Under the pieces are notes generated by a model. That model saw only the letters and a program-made list of their open reading frames with translations, was not told the origin of the DNA and ran no database searches. From IMG/VR virus record IMGVR_UViG_3300047470_000534, positions 1 through 42,481 of that record: a stretch of 42,481 nucleotides of DNA. The stretch is one strand, 5' to 3'. Shown in pieces: positions 6,823 through 13,416 of the stretch. The stretch's first letter is position 1; each line of letters begins with the position of its first letter. Origin of the DNA: a virus. Position numbers and translations under genes: made by a program.

Positions 6823-7227
6823 TCAATCACCAGTCCATTCTTCGTCCGGCCACCAGTCTGCCTCCCTCGGTGCCGAAATCGGATTTTCTGTGTCGACGCA
6901 GCTAGAAGGTGGCGGCAGGATTGGGTCACTACCGTCGAGGTGCGCGCGGATGGTCGCGCCCCATTGCTCTTTCTGTTGGAAGATGGCCTGCACGATCCCG
7001 TCGCGCATAGCCTTGCCGATCAATGGCGCACGTTCGGCCCGGATATATCCGATCTGGATACCGCGCGCGGAATAGACGGCTATGGCCTGGGGATCGTGCT
7101 TGTTCTTTGGCTCAGGTCGCAGCTCGATCGGCTCGCCAGGATGACACATCGCGATCTCAAAGCGCCGCGCCGGGCCTGACTTGTTGGGGTGGTCAGCGCC
7201 GACGACGGCGAGGGAGAGGTGGCGCAT
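6823..7227 (-). CDS. HIRAN-domain protein
   Basis: 134 residues. The pattern VVGADHP ... PGEPIELRPEPKNKHDPQAIAVYSARGIQIGYI (residues 8-62) matches the HIRAN domain, a small beta-rich module that in the eukaryotic protein HLTF binds DNA 3' ends and in bacteria often occurs alone in phages and defence-related regions. The key N-K-H-D-P-x-A-I-x-V signature is intact. After a helical part the protein ends in an acidic tail (WWPDEEW). It is the last gene of the immunity transcript, 3 bases behind the preceding small gene. A diverged paralogue lies at 40960-41364. Confidence 0.8.
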   Translation of the reverse strand: MRHLSLAVVGADHPNKSGPARRFEIAMCHPGEPIELRPEPKNKHDPQAIAVYSARGIQIGYIRAERAPLIGKAMRDGIVQAIFQQKEQWGATIRAHLDGSDPILPPPSSCVDTENPISAPREADWWPDEEWTGD

Positions 7228-7230
7228 TTG

Positions 7231-7449
7231 CTATTGAAACGAAGCGCCTAGCGGATCCTCTTCAACAACCGGATACCCGCAATATTCAGACGGAATAGTT
7301 TTATCGCGACGCCACTTTCCGTCCGCCGCCACTATCAAAACATGGCCATCAGGCCGGATGCCGGCGACAACCGTCCCCTTCCAGCTCGGCAGCTTCAGCT
7401 CGGCGGCCAAGCGGCGAGCGGCTGATCTGGGTGCCAAATCTTGGATCAC
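7231..7449 (-). CDS. small protein coupled to the trypsin-like protease (72 aa)
   Basis: 72 residues from a GTG start that overlaps the protease stop (GTGA), so translation is coupled. A helical start (RSAARRLAAELKLP) is followed by what looks like a small beta-sheet (GTVVAGIRPDGHVLIVAADGKW) and an acidic end. I do not recognise a family. Its conserved-looking coupling to the protease suggests an inhibitor, cofactor or substrate, but that is inference. Confidence 0.55.
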   Translation of the reverse strand: MIQDLAPRSAARRLAAELKLPSWKGTVVAGIRPDGHVLIVAADGKWRRDKTIPSEYCGYPVVEEDPLGASFQ

Positions 7450-8579
7450 GTGTTATGGCCATATACCAATTCAACGCCGAGTTGGTTAACAATTGACGGC
7501 AAGGGCAAAATGAATGACTGGCCGCGGTCGTTCCCTGCAAAAATCAGACCCACCGCCTTCCGCGATCCATCAGGCCAGACCCCTACAACTAATGAACCGG
7601 AATCCCCGGCGCGAGAGAAGTAAGTTCCAGGTAGGCTTTCTGCTATCCAGACTTCGTTAAAATAGACGGTTTTGCTTATGCCATATTCCTTGATGGCATA
7701 GCCAACAGGTATAGGCGCCGCGACGACGCCGGTTATAACACCTGTGGTGAAACCGGTCGTACGCCCATGCTTCTCTACTGTCAGACCTCCATATGGATCA
7801 GCTACATCAGCGGGCGTATCGTATTGCTCCCCTTGCATCGATGATAGCTGCGAGAGATCCTCGATCTCAAAGATCGCAGCATCCCAATTGACAGTCGTAT
7901 CGACGTTCTCAGGAATGCCTTCGTTGATCGGAAGGAGCCGCGTGTGGCGCCCAATAGTGAATGGGCTGATATTGTCTTCTGTGGCGTCCAACGGTCCGGG
8001 GCAAAGGATCGGGATGCCCGGCACAGCGCAGTTGCAAGCCCCGGTCACGTGATTGTTGGATAGCCCGAAATACTTGCCCGTCGCGTCTTTGACGATAGCA
8101 CCAAGCGTTCCCGCGCCGAAGCAATTGACGGGGTGGATAGACGACCCGCAGGTCACAGCGCCCTTATGCAAAGAGTATGGCATCACCGCGTCGGGATGTG
8201 GAATTCCACCCTTTACGCTGGCGGTGCCTCCCAGCATATATTCTATTCTGACGCCGCCAGTGACTTGGAAAGGCATCTTCTCCCGCTCTGCCTTTGTCAG
8301 TTTCCCTTGAGTGTAAATCGTCACCTTCCGCTCTGCGTCGCTATAGGCGACAAGATTGATCGCGCGCTTTTTCATCACCGCTTTGACAGCTTGCGATTCA
8401 AAGAAATTTTGCGGGAGCATCTCGATGTCGGCAGCATCATCTTCGACCGAATCTTCGATCGCACCTTTTGCAAAAAGATGGTTCTGCTTGGCCCATGCTA
8501 AAATGCTTTCAGCGGCCTGCTTTGCGGTTTTGGCGCCGTCTTCATGAACATCGTCTTCCGCAAGAAGTTGGTCAGCCAT
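7446..8579 (-). CDS. trypsin-like serine protease in the immunity region
   Basis: 377 residues from ATG 8579, chosen because AGGGGG precedes it by about 8 bases; a TTG two codons earlier is poorly placed. Residues 1-100 are a helical, acidic, non-catalytic region; then comes a chymotrypsin-like fold with His177 (FGLSNNHV), Asp233 (NWDAAIFEI) and Ser327 (SRAGDSGSLVV), a complete triad. The LSNNHV ... ILCPGPLD blocks resemble the Nal1-like branch of trypsin-like proteases as I remember it. No signal peptide is visible, so it should act in the cytoplasm. It lies between the repressor and a small coupled gene and would be expressed in the lysogen, which suggests a lysogenic-conversion or defence function rather than virion maturation (a separate prohead protease exists at 18515). 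Confidence 0.85.
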   Translation of the reverse strand: MADQLLAEDDVHEDGAKTAKQAAESILAWAKQNHLFAKGAIEDSVEDDAADIEMLPQNFFESQAVKAVMKKRAINLVAYSDAERKVTIYTQGKLTKAEREKMPFQVTGGVRIEYMLGGTASVKGGIPHPDAVMPYSLHKGAVTCGSSIHPVNCFGAGTLGAIVKDATGKYFGLSNNHVTGACNCAVPGIPILCPGPLDATEDNISPFTIGRHTRLLPINEGIPENVDTTVNWDAAIFEIEDLSQLSSMQGEQYDTPADVADPYGGLTVEKHGRTTGFTTGVITGVVAAPIPVGYAIKEYGISKTVYFNEVWIAESLPGTYFSRAGDSGSLVVGVWPDGSRKAVGLIFAGNDRGQSFILPLPSIVNQLGVELVYGHNT

Positions 8580-8619
8580 CTTCAATCCCCCTCACACTTC
8601 CGCAAGATCGCCACAGCGT

Positions 8620-9288
8620 TCATATCCGCCGCCCGATCCAAATGACCCGCCCGATGATGAACGTCTCGCCATCTCCCACCTCATCGGGTCGCACGACCGA
8701 ATTGTCCGGCATCAACATCCACGACCCTTTAGGCGTTACCCTGATGCGACGGATCATTCCCAGATCGCCGTAGGAAATAGCCCAGATTCGATCCTGATCA
8801 TCGATGCGGCGAACGGAAGTGTCGACCAGGACTGTATCGCCGTCGCGGATAGTCGGCTCCATGGAATCGCCGCGGCCTCGGACGACCTTCAGATGTTTCA
8901 CATCGCCAGAATACAAGCCATGCAGCCAATTCTCGCGGAAGGGCACGATTCCCATCACCTCCGGCTCGGCGCTGTCTAGAAATGTGGCACCCATCCCAAA
9001 CGCCAAGTCGATTTCATCCACGAAGACTAAGCCGTACTCAGCCGCCAGATCAGTCAGGGAAAGAGATCTGGCGCCCGTCTCACGGTCGGAGGGCGCGGCT
9101 TGATCAACCATCCCTAAAAGGCGGGCTAATATCTCTTCTTCCTCCGCTTGGACGCGACGCTCGTACTTCCGCATCTCCGTAATGCGCGCCGGATCGATGC
9201 CAAGCGCTGCCGCCACATCCTTGCCCTTGATGATCTTGGCGTCCAACTGGCGAATCAACTCTTCGCGAATGGCTTCGTGCTTCAGCAT
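8620..9288 (-). CDS. LexA/cI-like S24 repressor
   Basis: 222 residues from ATG 9288. An N-terminal helix-turn-helix (KGKDVAAALGIDPARITEMRKYER) is followed by a hinge and an S24 peptidase-like domain with GDSMEPTI (Ser142), DGDTVLVDTS and IWAISYGDLGMIRRIRV. The position normally held by the catalytic lysine (IKR) reads Arg180, and no Ala-Gly cleavage site is apparent, so self-cleavage may be impaired. In-frame ATG 9324 or GTG 9345 would put the start inside or beyond operators; 9288 leaves all three right operators upstream. None has a convincing ribosome-binding site, so the message may be leaderless or nearly so. It most likely binds the five 17-bp palindromes and maintains lysogeny. Confidence 0.88.
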   Translation of the reverse strand: MLKHEAIREELIRQLDAKIIKGKDVAAALGIDPARITEMRKYERRVQAEEEEILARLLGMVDQAAPSDRETGARSLSLTDLAAEYGLVFVDEIDLAFGMGATFLDSAEPEVMGIVPFRENWLHGLYSGDVKHLKVVRGRGDSMEPTIRDGDTVLVDTSVRRIDDQDRIWAISYGDLGMIRRIRVTPKGSWMLMPDNSVVRPDEVGDGETFIIGRVIWIGRRI

Positions 9289-9296
9289 TCCGCTGT

Positions 9297-9313
9297 CTTG
9301 CGATATTCGTAAA
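9297..9313. promoter_or_regulatory. repressor operator O_R3 (imperfect)
   Basis: CTTGCGATATTCGTAAA matches the 17-bp operator consensus except at both outer bases. It is immediately upstream of the favoured repressor start (9288), where binding could autoregulate the repressor. Its centre is 26 bp from that of O_R2. Confidence 0.55.
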
Positions 9314-9322
9314 ACACTATCC

Positions 9323-9339
9323 ATTGCGGATACCGCAAT
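9323..9339. promoter_or_regulatory. repressor operator O_R2
   Basis: ATTGCGGATACCGCAAT is a perfect 7-3-7 palindrome and the most symmetric copy of the operator family. It lies between the divergent repressor and cro genes. Confidence 0.78.
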
Positions 9340-9345
9340 TTTCAC

Positions 9346-9374
9346 TTGCTCTTAAATTGCGACTATCGTAATTC
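9346..9374 (+). promoter_or_regulatory. predicted early rightward promoter (P_R)
   Basis: TTGCTC (9346-9351) and TAATTC (9369-9374) with a 17-base spacer, mirroring the layout of the leftward promoter: the operator at 9356-9372 covers the spacer and -10 box. The predicted start point, about 7 bases after the -10 box, coincides with the cro ATG at 9381, so cro would be translated from a leaderless message. Confidence 0.55.
9356..9372. promoter_or_regulatory. repressor operator O_R1
   Basis: ATTGCGACTATCGTAAT, a 17-bp operator copy, centred 33 bp from O_R2 and overlapping the -10 box of the predicted rightward promoter. Confidence 0.75.
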
Positions 9375-9380
9375 TCTTGC

Positions 9381-9593
9381 ATGCAGACCGAAGCAGATCG
9401 CATCATAGACGGACTGGGCGGCACAAGTGCCGTGGCCCGTATGCTCCAATGTCCGGTTTCAACCGTGCATAGTTGGAGGCGTAATGGCATCCCGCAGTCA
9501 CGGTTGGCGCATTTGCGACTGGCTGCAAAAACATCACGTATTAAGTGGCCTTCCTCGCCTGCGCCTGCTTCTGCCCAACAGGCCGCAGCCTGA
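9381..9593 (+). CDS. Cro-like DNA-binding protein
   Basis: 70 residues. The segment GGTSAVARMLQCPVSTVHSW (about 13-32) followed by GIPQSRLAHLRLAA is a helix-turn-helix of the short Cro/YdaS type, with a Pro/Ala-rich tail. It is divergent from the repressor and first in the rightward operon, the classical position of cro. No ribosome-binding site precedes it; the ATG seems to lie at the transcription start. It would antagonise the S24 repressor at the shared operators. Confidence 0.75.
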   Translation: MQTEADRIIDGLGGTSAVARMLQCPVSTVHSWRRNGIPQSRLAHLRLAAKTSRIKWPSSPAPASAQQAAA

Positions 9594-9787
9594 TGCGCCC
9601 CTCCCCTTCCCCCAACGCCGACGGGTCGCACCTCGGCCGTGCCAGCGGAGGCCTGCACGCTTCCGCTGGCGCCACAATCGACAGCGCCCCCGCGCTGTGC
9701 ACGACCTGCGATCAACGGCTGGACGATACCGCCGTTCGCGCCTGCCCGGTGCTGAATTGCCCTCATGCTCAGAGAGAGGCTGCGTAA
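9593..9787 (+). CDS. small Cys-rich early protein (64 aa)
   Basis: 64 residues from ATG 9593, which overlaps the cro stop (TGATG). The N-terminal half is Ser/Gly/Ala-rich; the C-terminal half has CTTC ... CPVLNC (C-x2-C and C-x4-C), suggesting a small zinc ribbon. Function unknown; it belongs to the early operon. Confidence 0.5.
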   Translation: MRPSPSPNADGSHLGRASGGLHASAGATIDSAPALCTTCDQRLDDTAVRACPVLNCPHAQREAA

Positions 9788-10303
9788 ATGACTGGATGCT
9801 GTGATCATGGGACCGGTCTACGCGCAGGCGCGCCCAGCGTGTTGGGCAAGTTGCCCCGTCTCACCCAAAGTTCTTATCGCGAGGCTGTCAGCCAGACCGT
9901 CAGCGCGCTTGCCGCGCCGGAGGGCCTGACCGACCAGGACATGGCCGAGGTGATCGGCAACAGCGCGGCGAGCATCGGCAACGCCCGGAACAAGAAGGGC
10001 GACCTTTCCGCCGTCGCAATGCTGGGCATCGGCAAGGCCTTCGGCCCCGACGCGCTTAACACCATCCTTGCGCTGATCGGCGCCAAGGCCGTGCCCACCG
10101 AGGCGATCTGCTGCGGCAACGTCGGCCATATCCCGGTCGCGATCGCGCAGGCCCTGCCGCTGCTGATCACGCTCTTTGGCGACAACGAGTGCTGCGACGA
10201 CGATGTGCGCGCCCTGGATAAGGCGGGCGCCATCGACACCTTCATCAAGGCGGCTGGCATGCTGGAGCGCCGCCGCAACGAGGTTCGACTGCAAAACGCC
10301 TGA
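9788..10303 (+). CDS. early regulatory protein with helix-turn-helix (171 aa)
   Basis: 171 residues with a GAGAGG box about 9 bases upstream. Residues 45-90 (LTDQDMAEVIGNSAASIGNARNKKGDLS) read like an XRE-type helix-turn-helix in which the recognition helix is followed by an N-x-K-K-G-D turn. The C-terminal half is helical with two Cys pairs. Position third in the early operon fits a CII-like or replication-control regulator, but the exact role is not visible. Confidence 0.6.
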   Translation: MTGCCDHGTGLRAGAPSVLGKLPRLTQSSYREAVSQTVSALAAPEGLTDQDMAEVIGNSAASIGNARNKKGDLSAVAMLGIGKAFGPDALNTILALIGAKAVPTEAICCGNVGHIPVAIAQALPLLITLFGDNECCDDDVRALDKAGAIDTFIKAAGMLERRRNEVRLQNA

Positions 10304-10347
10304 CGAGATTTTGAACTGAGCGGGCCGGGCGGCCCAGGAGTGACGAT

Positions 10348-10851
10348 ATGGAAAGCGCGACCAGCGCGGCCCCGGTCAATGCCGGTTCCGCGAACGACAT
10401 TGTATTGCCCGGCCGGAATGGCAAGCGGACGCCGCAGCAGGTTGTTCGTGACGACCGGCTGACGAAGATGCTGCGCGCGCTGGAGCGTGCGGCAAACGCT
10501 GGCGTGCCCTGCCCCAGCAACGAAGACCTGTCGCGAACGCTGGGCTATGCCAGCCCGTCGAAGGCCTCCGACCTGATCGCCACGTTGGAGACGATAGGCT
10601 TCATCACGGTCGAGCGCGGCAGCGACACGCGGGTGGTGACGATCGTGAAGACGGGGAAGGGGACGGCTGGCGATATCCGAAAGCGCAGGCAGAAAGGCGG
10701 TTGGACCGACGATCAGGAAGCGATCCTGATGGACGGCATGGCACAAGGCCTGACGTTTGCAGCCATCGGCAAGATCTTGGGCAAGAGCAAGAACGCCTGT
10801 GTCGGCCGGTTCCACATGCTGTCGGCGAGCATGGGGCACCAGGCAGCATGA
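10348..10851 (+). CDS. winged-helix protein with C-terminal GcrA-like motif
   Basis: 167 residues. Residues 30-100 form a probable winged helix (SNEDLSRTLGYASPSKASDLIATLE ... GFITVERG). Residues 119-158 (WTDDQEAILMDGMAQGLTF, then AIGKILGKSKNACVGRFHML) match the N-terminal helix-turn-helix of GcrA, a cell-cycle regulator of alphaproteobacteria that works with sigma70 at methylated sites. The fusion may let the phage redirect host RNA polymerase or sense methylation, which is speculative. An AGGAG box precedes the ATG; the stop overlaps the next start by ATGA. Confidence 0.7.
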   Translation: MESATSAAPVNAGSANDIVLPGRNGKRTPQQVVRDDRLTKMLRALERAANAGVPCPSNEDLSRTLGYASPSKASDLIATLETIGFITVERGSDTRVVTIVKTGKGTAGDIRKRRQKGGWTDDQEAILMDGMAQGLTFAAIGKILGKSKNACVGRFHMLSASMGHQAA

Positions 10852-11213
10852 GCGACTGGACGCCTGGCATCATAGCTGCGAACTGCCTGGATGGGGCGAA
10901 ATCCCTACCCGGCTGGATATCAGACCCTTTCGGCCTCGACTGGGGGGTAAACCGTGAAACTCTAAAGCCAGCATGGGTTCTCCACCACCTGCCCACCGGC
11001 TGGGTTATGATGGCGATCGATCACGAGATCATCGACGTGATCCAATGCGTGGATCTCATTCGATCACTGGGAGATTGGTCGTTCACCGATCCGGCAGGCG
11101 TGGAAGATTTCAAAGATTGCCTTCAGGTCGTCCGAGCATCCGGCTTTACTGTATTTAATGCGCGGCTGGTCGGCCGTCCGACGTTTCCCGATCAAATCAA
11201 GGCAGTCGCATGA
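10848..11213 (+). CDS. hypothetical early protein (121 aa)
   Basis: 121 residues from ATG 10848 (ATGA overlap with the preceding gene). It appears globular: DWTPGIIAANCLDGAKSLPG, LHHLPTGWVMMAIDHEIIDV, DLIRSLGDWSF. No family recognised. The stop overlaps the next start (ATGA at 11210). Confidence 0.6.
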   Translation: MSDWTPGIIAANCLDGAKSLPGWISDPFGLDWGVNRETLKPAWVLHHLPTGWVMMAIDHEIIDVIQCVDLIRSLGDWSFTDPAGVEDFKDCLQVVRASGFTVFNARLVGRPTFPDQIKAVA

Positions 11214-11443
11214 CGCGCCGCTACCGCCGCCGCACCTTCGCCGAGGTCGCCGCCCAGGCACGCATCGCCGAGCGCGCGCAGGTTGCTGAGTTCGGCCGGT
11301 GGCAGATCGCGGCCGTGACGAACCTCATCGCAGCTGGGAAGGTCGACGCCGAGAGCGGATCACTCCTGTCCATCCGGCTGGAGGCTTTTGTCGAGCAGGT
11401 CGAGCAGGGCCTGCACCTTTCCAATCCTTCCGAAAGCCGGTGA
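11210..11443 (+). CDS. small basic helical protein (77 aa)
   Basis: 77 residues beginning M-T-R-R-Y-R-R-R-T-F and continuing as amphipathic helix (EVAAQARIAERAQVAEFGRW). Basic N-terminus and helical body fit a nucleic-acid or protein-binding small protein. Start overlaps the upstream stop by ATGA. Function unknown. Confidence 0.6.
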   Translation: MTRRYRRRTFAEVAAQARIAERAQVAEFGRWQIAAVTNLIAAGKVDAESGSLLSIRLEAFVEQVEQGLHLSNPSESR

Positions 11444-11445
11444 GC

Positions 11446-11706
11446 ATGACCGCCGTCGATAACAGGAATCGCCACGGCCTCACCGTGCAGAAGCCGCAGA
11501 AGCCGATTGGCAACAGTGAGTTTCAGCTTCGCAAGGCATCATCCAGAGATGGCAGCGCCACCCTGCGCGATCGCATCGAGGCGCTGATCGTCCGTACTGC
11601 TGACACCCTGTCCGTGCCGACCGAATGGACCGACCGCCGCCTGGACTTTGCGCGGTCGTATCTGGGGTTCGAAGTCACCGATCAGGATCGCGGTCGTGGA
11701 CATTGA
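11446..11706 (+). CDS. hypothetical early protein (86 aa)
   Basis: 86 residues from ATG 11446, two bases behind the preceding stop. The N-terminal third is polar ([20 protein letters not shown]); the remainder is helical with [19 protein letters not shown] and a tail [14 protein letters not shown]. The gene overlaps the next by 11 bases. Not recognised. Confidence 0.55.
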   Translation: MTAVDNRNRHGLTVQKPQKPIGNSEFQLRKASSRDGSATLRDRIEALIVRTADTLSVPTEWTDRRLDFARSYLGFEVTDQDRGRGH

Positions 11707-11917
11707 ACCGCGCACCATCACCCCCGAGCAGATGGAGGAAGCCATCCTCCTATGCCGCAAGCGTGCCCAACGCGCCGATGAGAAGGTGGCGGCAGCGCTC
11801 GCCGAAAAGGCCGACGCCACATCCTCCCTGGAGGCGGCTCAACAACGCCTGTCCGATTGGCAGGCGGCCAACCCGGATCCGCAGCGGTCCATATTTGAGG
11901 AACTGTCCAATGTCTGA
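11696..11917 (+). CDS. small coiled-coil protein (73 aa)
   Basis: 73 residues from a GTG at 11696, chosen for the AGGA box 8 bases upstream. [20 protein letters not shown] followed by alternating Ala/Glu/Lys heptads predicts a continuous coiled coil up to residue 60. It overlaps the GapR gene downstream by 8 bases. A longer form from ATG 11648 is possible. Confidence 0.5.
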   Translation: MDIEPRTITPEQMEEAILLCRKRAQRADEKVAAALAEKADATSSLEAAQQRLSDWQAANPDPQRSIFEELSNV

Positions 11918-12152
11918 AGGTAATGTAGCAGCCGACCAGCTGCGCTTGTTCATTGAGCGTATCGAGCGGCTGGAAGAGGAAAAGAAGGGCATCAGCGACG
12001 ATGTCAAAGACGTCTATCTGGAGGCCAAGGCCAATGGATATGACGGCAAGATCATGCGTCAGATCGTCCGCCTGCGGAAGATGCAGCCGCACGACCGCCA
12101 GGAGATGGAGGCCATCCTCCAGACATATCTCGCCGCGCTCGGGATGGAGTAA
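11910..12152 (+). CDS. gapR: GapR family (DUF2312) DNA-binding protein
   Basis: 80 residues, the usual size of the family. The core [20 protein letters not shown], then [20 protein letters not shown] and IVRLRKMQ, ending [13 protein letters not shown], is the GapR signature. The Caulobacter protein is nucleoid-associated, binds overtwisted DNA ahead of replication and transcription, and stimulates type II topoisomerases. A phage copy could help phage replication or compete with the host protein. It sits directly before the RusA and replication genes. Confidence 0.92.
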   Translation: MSEGNVAADQLRLFIERIERLEEEKKGISDDVKDVYLEAKANGYDGKIMRQIVRLRKMQPHDRQEMEAILQTYLAALGME

Positions 12153-12157
12153 CGCCC

Positions 12158-12511
12158 ATTTCGAACTCCGTCCGCCTCCCTTGGCCTGCACCGCAGCTAT
12201 CGCCGAATTTCCATGGAAAGCTGCGCGACAAGCTGCGGGCCAAGAAGGCCTATCGTCAGACGTGCTGGGCCGCCTCCCTGGAGGCGAAGCTCCGCGCGCC
12301 TGACAGCGCTAAGATCGCGCTGCGCGTGGAGTTCTTTCCACCAGACCGCCGCTCGCGCGACGATGACAACCTGATCGCCAGCTTCAAGCATGGTCGGGAC
12401 GGCGTCGCGCTGGCGGTGAAGGTCGATGACAAGCGCTTCCGCACCGTTCCCATAATCCATGATGAAATCGTCCCCGGTGGCGAAATCATCGTCACGCTGG
12501 AGCCGCTATGA
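12158..12511 (+). CDS. rusA: RusA-like Holliday junction resolvase with probable ATT start
   Basis: 117 residues if initiation is at ATT 12158. RusA features: an N-terminal P-x-x-L-S-P-N (PAPQLSPNFHG), a basic helix, a beta strand LRVEFFPPDRR, the acidic cluster RDDDNLIASFKHGRDGVA (Asp68-70, Asn71, Asp81) and VKVDDKRF (Asp90-91). RusA enzymes cut four-way DNA junctions and in phages tidy replication intermediates before packaging. The first ATG/GTG-type codon in frame is GTG 12326, which would remove the N-terminal half. A GGAG box at 12146-12149 is spaced 8 bases from the ATT. The stop overlaps the next start by ATGA. Confidence 0.75.
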   Translation: MSNSVRLPWPAPQLSPNFHGKLRDKLRAKKAYRQTCWAASLEAKLRAPDSAKIALRVEFFPPDRRSRDDDNLIASFKHGRDGVALAVKVDDKRFRTVPIIHDEIVPGGEIIVTLEPL

Positions 12512-13416
12512 GTGACGCCCTCCCTCTGACCGCGCATGATTGCGACTTACAGGACTTTCCCTTCATGCCGTTGCAGGTCGCGCGCCTGCGCGACAGCGAT
12601 CTGGCCGCGACCGAGCATCCAGAAGCGTGCTGGTATGCGGTGCTGCTCTGGGCGGCATCCTGGCATCAGGTGCCAGCCGCCAGCCTGCCCGACGATGAGA
12701 TGGTGCTGACGCGGCTGTGCGGGCTTGGCCGTGACGTGAAGACGTTCCGCAAACATCGCGCAGGTGCCTTGCGCGGCTTCGTCACATGTTCGGACGGGCG
12801 GCTGTATCATCCCGTCGTCGCCGAGCAGGCCAACGCCGCGTGGAAAGAGAAGCTGGCCTATCGCGACCGCAAGGAGAAGCGCGCCGTCATCGCCAGCAAT
12901 GCAGCCAAGGCGCGCTGGCAAAGCATGCCCGAAACGGATGCAGATGCATACACGATGCATGATGCATCGAATGAGGATGCATCATGCATGCCCGATGCAA
13001 TGCTGAAAGGGACAGGGACAGGGACAGGGACAATTATAGTTGATGATGATGAGCGCGAGGGCGCGATCGACATTGTCGACATGACAGCGGACCTGGCCCG
13101 GATGGCTGGCGTCGGCCACCTGGCCCCAGGCCGGATAGCCCAGAACATCGACACCGTCCGTGAATGGATGGCCCACGGAGCCACGCCGGACGAAATGCGC
13201 GGCGCGGTGCAGGACGGCGTGTCCGCGGCATCCGCCGCCATCCACAGCCTCAAATATTTCAGCGGCGCAGTGCGCCAGCGCGTCGCCAAACGGGAGAATG
13301 GAAATGGGTCAACTGGCCAAGGTTCAGCCGCAGAGCAGAGCAATGACGGAATATTGCGAGCCGCCGCTATCCGCCGGGCTGCTCGCCGCACTGAACAGCA
13401 GGCAGAGCGTGCTTGA
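12508..13416 (+). CDS. DUF1376 phage replication protein
   Basis: 302 residues. The N-terminal 120 residues (FMPLQVARLRDSDLAATEHP, EACWYAVLLWAASWHQVP, YRDRKEKRAVIASNAAKARW) are the DUF1376 domain typical of phage replication initiators or helicase loaders. A variable acidic linker (about 140-190) is encoded by DNA packed with ATGCAT and GGGACA repeats, the candidate origin. The C-terminal part contains a second small helical region (GRIAQNIDTVREWMAHGATP) of DnaD-like flavour. The origin inside the initiator gene recalls lambda gene O. It is followed by an overlapping gene in another frame. Confidence 0.8.
   Translation: MSDALPLTAHDCDLQDFPFMPLQVARLRDSDLAATEHPEACWYAVLLWAASWHQVPAASLPDDEMVLTRLCGLGRDVKTFRKHRAGALRGFVTCSDGRLYHPVVAEQANAAWKEKLAYRDRKEKRAVIASNAAKARWQSMPETDADAYTMHDASNEDASCMPDAMLKGTGTGTGTIIVDDDEREGAIDIVDMTADLARMAGVGHLAPGRIAQNIDTVREWMAHGATPDEMRGAVQDGVSAASAAIHSLKYFSGAVRQRVAKRENGNGSTGQGSAAEQSNDGILRAAAIRRAARRTEQQAERA
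12936..13053. other. candidate replication origin: ATGCAT iterons, GGGACA repeats and AT-rich segment
   Basis: Within 55 bp there are five exact ATGCAT hexamers (12944, 12955, 12962, 12977, 12984), four of them as GATGCAT, with flanking GATGCA copies at 12937 and 12994. Four tandem GGGACA units follow (13009-13032), then AATTATAGTTGATGATGATGA. Clustered short repeats next to an AT-rich stretch inside a replication-protein gene are the layout of lambdoid origins. The linker encoded here is low complexity (K-G-T-G-T-G-T), as expected if DNA function dominates. Confidence 0.55.

Noticed and set aside
7446-8579. Immunity-region protease as a second prohead protease
   Set aside because: It has a trypsin-like triad and lies on the repressor transcript, whereas a standard HK97 prohead protease is present at 18515.
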